Part shown: piece by piece, positions 5,863 through 6,974 of the stretch
How positions within the stretch are numbered: position 1 is the first letter of the stretch
Layout: the number at the start of each line of letters is the position of its first letter
Assembly: GCA_002787175.1 (NCBI GenBank)
Contig: PCWC01000032.1
Coordinates: 1 to 6,974 of the forward strand
DNA length: 6,974 nt
Source of the DNA: Parcubacteria group bacterium CG11_big_fil_rev_8_21_14_0_20_39_22
GTDB taxonomy: Bacteria > Patescibacteriota > Minisyncoccia > Phycocordibacterales > GCA-002787175
Direction of reading: 5' to 3'
The notes under the pieces: model-generated
Database searches by the model: none
What the model saw: the letters and a program-made list of their open reading frames with translations, nothing else
Told to the model about the DNA's origin: nothing
Translations under genes and position numbers: made by a program

Positions 5863-5891
5863 ATAATACTCTCACCAATAAGATCTATCAA
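5863..5891 (-). promoter_or_regulatory. Sigma70-like promoter
   Basis: On the minus strand TTGATA (5891-5886) and TATTAT (5868-5863) are each five of six to consensus and separated by exactly 17 nt. The -10 ends 8 nt before ATG 5854, predicting a leaderless or nearly leaderless mRNA. The -35 starts just after the stop of the VIT-type gene, so this separates the transporter operon from the next one, at least in part. Confidence 0.6.
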
Positions 5892-5895
5892 GCCA

Positions 5896-6402
5896 CTAAA
5901 CAACACTCTGTAAAATAAATCCGACGAAGTAAGCGATTAAAGCCGCAATACCGCCCATAAAAAGCGTTTGCATAGCGGATCTAAACTTCCCTTTTTTAGA
6001 AACAATTCCTCTTACATACCCGATTGCAAAGAAAGTAACGGCGGTAAGAACAATAGAGACTTCAAACTCTTTACCCCCCAAAAGATTATCGTAAAAAATA
6101 CCCGCAACAAACGACGAAAGCGGAATAAATCCAACCAATACGAAAGACACGAAGGTCGCGAGTGCAGTCTTTAGTGGAGACGGTGAGTTTGCAAAAGAAT
6201 TACCTATATCTTCGCGAGATTTTGAAGATAAATAATTTGAAACTGCCATTGAAAAACCGTCGGCAAAAAGGTTTGCAAATCCGAGTATAAGTATCACCGA
6301 ATATGAAAACGATGCCCCTAAAGATCCGGCGATTATGGCAAAGGTCGTAACAGTGCCATCAGTGCCGCCATAAACAAATTCTGCTAAGTATCTCCTGTAC
6401 AT
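5896..6402 (-). CDS. VIT1/CCC1-type Fe2+/Mn2+ transporter, compact form
   Basis: A 168-residue, five-helix membrane protein (about 11-30, 36-56, 76-98, 115-134, 145-165). The first helix carries VYGGTDGTVTTFAIIAGSLG, with D15 in the position of the family's metal-path aspartate, and the second carries FANLFADGFSMAVSNYLSSK, the other signature of the VIT1/CCC1 family. These proteins move Fe2+ or Mn2+ out of the cytosol, usually by proton exchange. Two things stand out. SNY replaces the common GEY. The loop between helices 2 and 3 is only about 20 residues, so the cytosolic Glu-rich metal-binding domain of longer VIT proteins (usually 230 residues or more) is absent. The ATG follows the stop of the YbjQ-family gene without a gap (TAAATG), with an AAGGA 7 nt upstream. 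Confidence 0.88.
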   Translation of the reverse strand: MYRRYLAEFVYGGTDGTVTTFAIIAGSLGASFSYSVILILGFANLFADGFSMAVSNYLSSKSREDIGNSFANSPSPLKTALATFVSFVLVGFIPLSSFVAGIFYDNLLGGKEFEVSIVLTAVTFFAIGYVRGIVSKKGKFRSAMQTLFMGGIAALIAYFVGFILQSVV

Positions 6403-6729
6403 TTATATATCCTTATCTTTTAACTTTACAGCAGTACCATAAACCAAAAGCTCTGCTGCACCCGACAATACCTGCGAAGTCGTAAACCGTACACCCACAA
6501 TAGCATCAGCACCCAAATCATTTGCCTGCTTTTCCATTCTCTCAAGAGATTGCTCTCTGGCTTCATTCATCGCCTCGACATATTCTTTTATTTCACCACC
6601 GATTATGGTGCGAAGTCCGGCAATTATATCTTTACCTATATGTTTTGCACGGATGGTGTTACCCCTTACCAAACCAAGAACTTCTTTTATATCTTTACCG
6701 GCAATGTTTTCAGTTGTTGTAATTATCAT
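6403..6729 (-). CDS. YbjQ/UPF0145 family putative heavy-metal-binding protein
   Basis: From ATG 6729 the product has 108 residues, the usual length of YbjQ proteins (PF01906, described as a putative heavy-metal-binding domain). The family landmarks are all present: start MIITTTENIAG, central GLRTIIGGEIKEYVEAMNEA, and end GADAIVGVRFTTSQVLSGAA followed by ELLVYGTAVKL. A frame open back to GTG 6846 would add 39 residues unlike the family, so I reject that start. Homologues form ring-shaped oligomers in structures; the ligand is not established. The direct junction with the VIT-type transporter gene supports a role in metal handling (inference). No convincing promoter was found; TATAAA lies only 4 nt before the ATG. 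Confidence 0.92.
   Translation of the reverse strand: MIITTTENIAGKDIKEVLGLVRGNTIRAKHIGKDIIAGLRTIIGGEIKEYVEAMNEAREQSLERMEKQANDLGADAIVGVRFTTSQVLSGAAELLVYGTAVKLKDKDI
6410..6414 (-). promoter_or_regulatory. Shine-Dalgarno site of the VIT-type gene
   Basis: AAGGA on the minus strand, 7 nt before ATG 6402 and inside the end of the YbjQ-family gene. It is the only well-placed Shine-Dalgarno motif seen in this window, and fits reinitiation at a TAAATG junction. Confidence 0.6.
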
Positions 6730-6857
6730 AATTTTTATAGCTACCTTTATCGAAAGCAAAACATAAAAACCGAACAGTAAATGCAACACCACGTTTCTCA
6801 AAGCCAAGTACAAGGGACACGTATACCGATAAGAAGAAGTGTTCACCCGATGATCTC

Positions 6858-6959
6858 AGAACCTGTTTCAATTTTCATCACATAAGAAATTAGACACAAA
6901 GTGAATCCCTTATCCTATCGTAGCGAGATTGGAGACAGGTTCTTAGGGATTTCGGAGTA
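6858..6959. repeat. Inverted-repeat region, possible partial mobile repeat
   Basis: AGAACCTGTTTC (6858-6869) pairs with GAGACAGGTTCT (6932-6943), 11 of 12. The spacer holds no gene. CGTAGCGAGA (6919-6928) is identical to 278-287 in the foldback element, and GGGATTTCGGAGTA (6946-6959) matches 381-394 at 13 of 14, in the same order and strand. Sequence beyond 6974 is needed to see its boundary. The stretch 6730-6857 holds only the leader of the YbjQ-family gene. Confidence 0.5.
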
Positions 6960-6974
6960 TAGAAACTTTTCGGG

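Overview
The window looks like a piece of a Candidate Phyla Radiation (Patescibacteria, probably Parcubacteria-type) genome. The evidence is indirect: AT-rich sequence, short and tightly packed genes, Shine-Dalgarno motifs almost absent, and several protein types common in that group (surface protein with a C-terminal peptidoglycan-binding domain, single-helix-anchored protein with an RCP...C motif, DUF2157-like protein, compact VIT-type transporter). UGA is used as a normal stop. Every supported gene is on the minus strand, so transcription runs from high to low coordinates. No rRNA, tRNA or CRISPR was recognised.

Layout in the direction of transcription. (1) 6974-6730: an inverted-repeat region sharing words with an element at the other end of the window, then the leader of the first gene. 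(2) 6729-5896: a YbjQ-family putative metal-binding protein whose stop codon abuts the start of a short VIT1/CCC1-type Fe/Mn transporter; together they look like a metal-homeostasis pair. (3) 5891-4331: a strong sigma70-like promoter placed for near-leaderless transcription, a membrane-anchored protein, and a 10-helix DUF2157-like protein. (4) 4337-4226: sixteen tandem 7-bp units, the first of which supplies the stop codon of the DUF2157-like gene. (5) 4129-2958: a small hydrophobic ORF that is continuous only if a -1 frame change occurs at a T TTT TTA heptamer, followed by a 9-helix membrane protein. (6) 2906-2141: a palindrome and extended -10 promoter driving a membrane-anchored protein with a two-cysteine motif. 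(7) 2114-915: a DEDDh exonuclease, a small XRE/Cro regulator and a four-helix DUF2178-like protein, tightly coupled. (8) 896-68: the C-terminal remnant of a surface protein, broken by an in-frame TAA and by a 162-bp foldback (MITE-like) insertion. (9) 32-1: the probable start of another gene.

The strongest discovery is at 249-424. A 162-bp element with perfect 18-bp terminal inverted repeats and a 7-bp target duplication splits the peptidoglycan-binding domain. Removing the element plus one duplicate (169 bp) restores the reading frame exactly. Next are the heptamer array at 4226-4337 and the slippery-site frame change at 4067-4073. Two promoters have their -10 box exactly 8 nt from the ATG, suggesting leaderless mRNAs.
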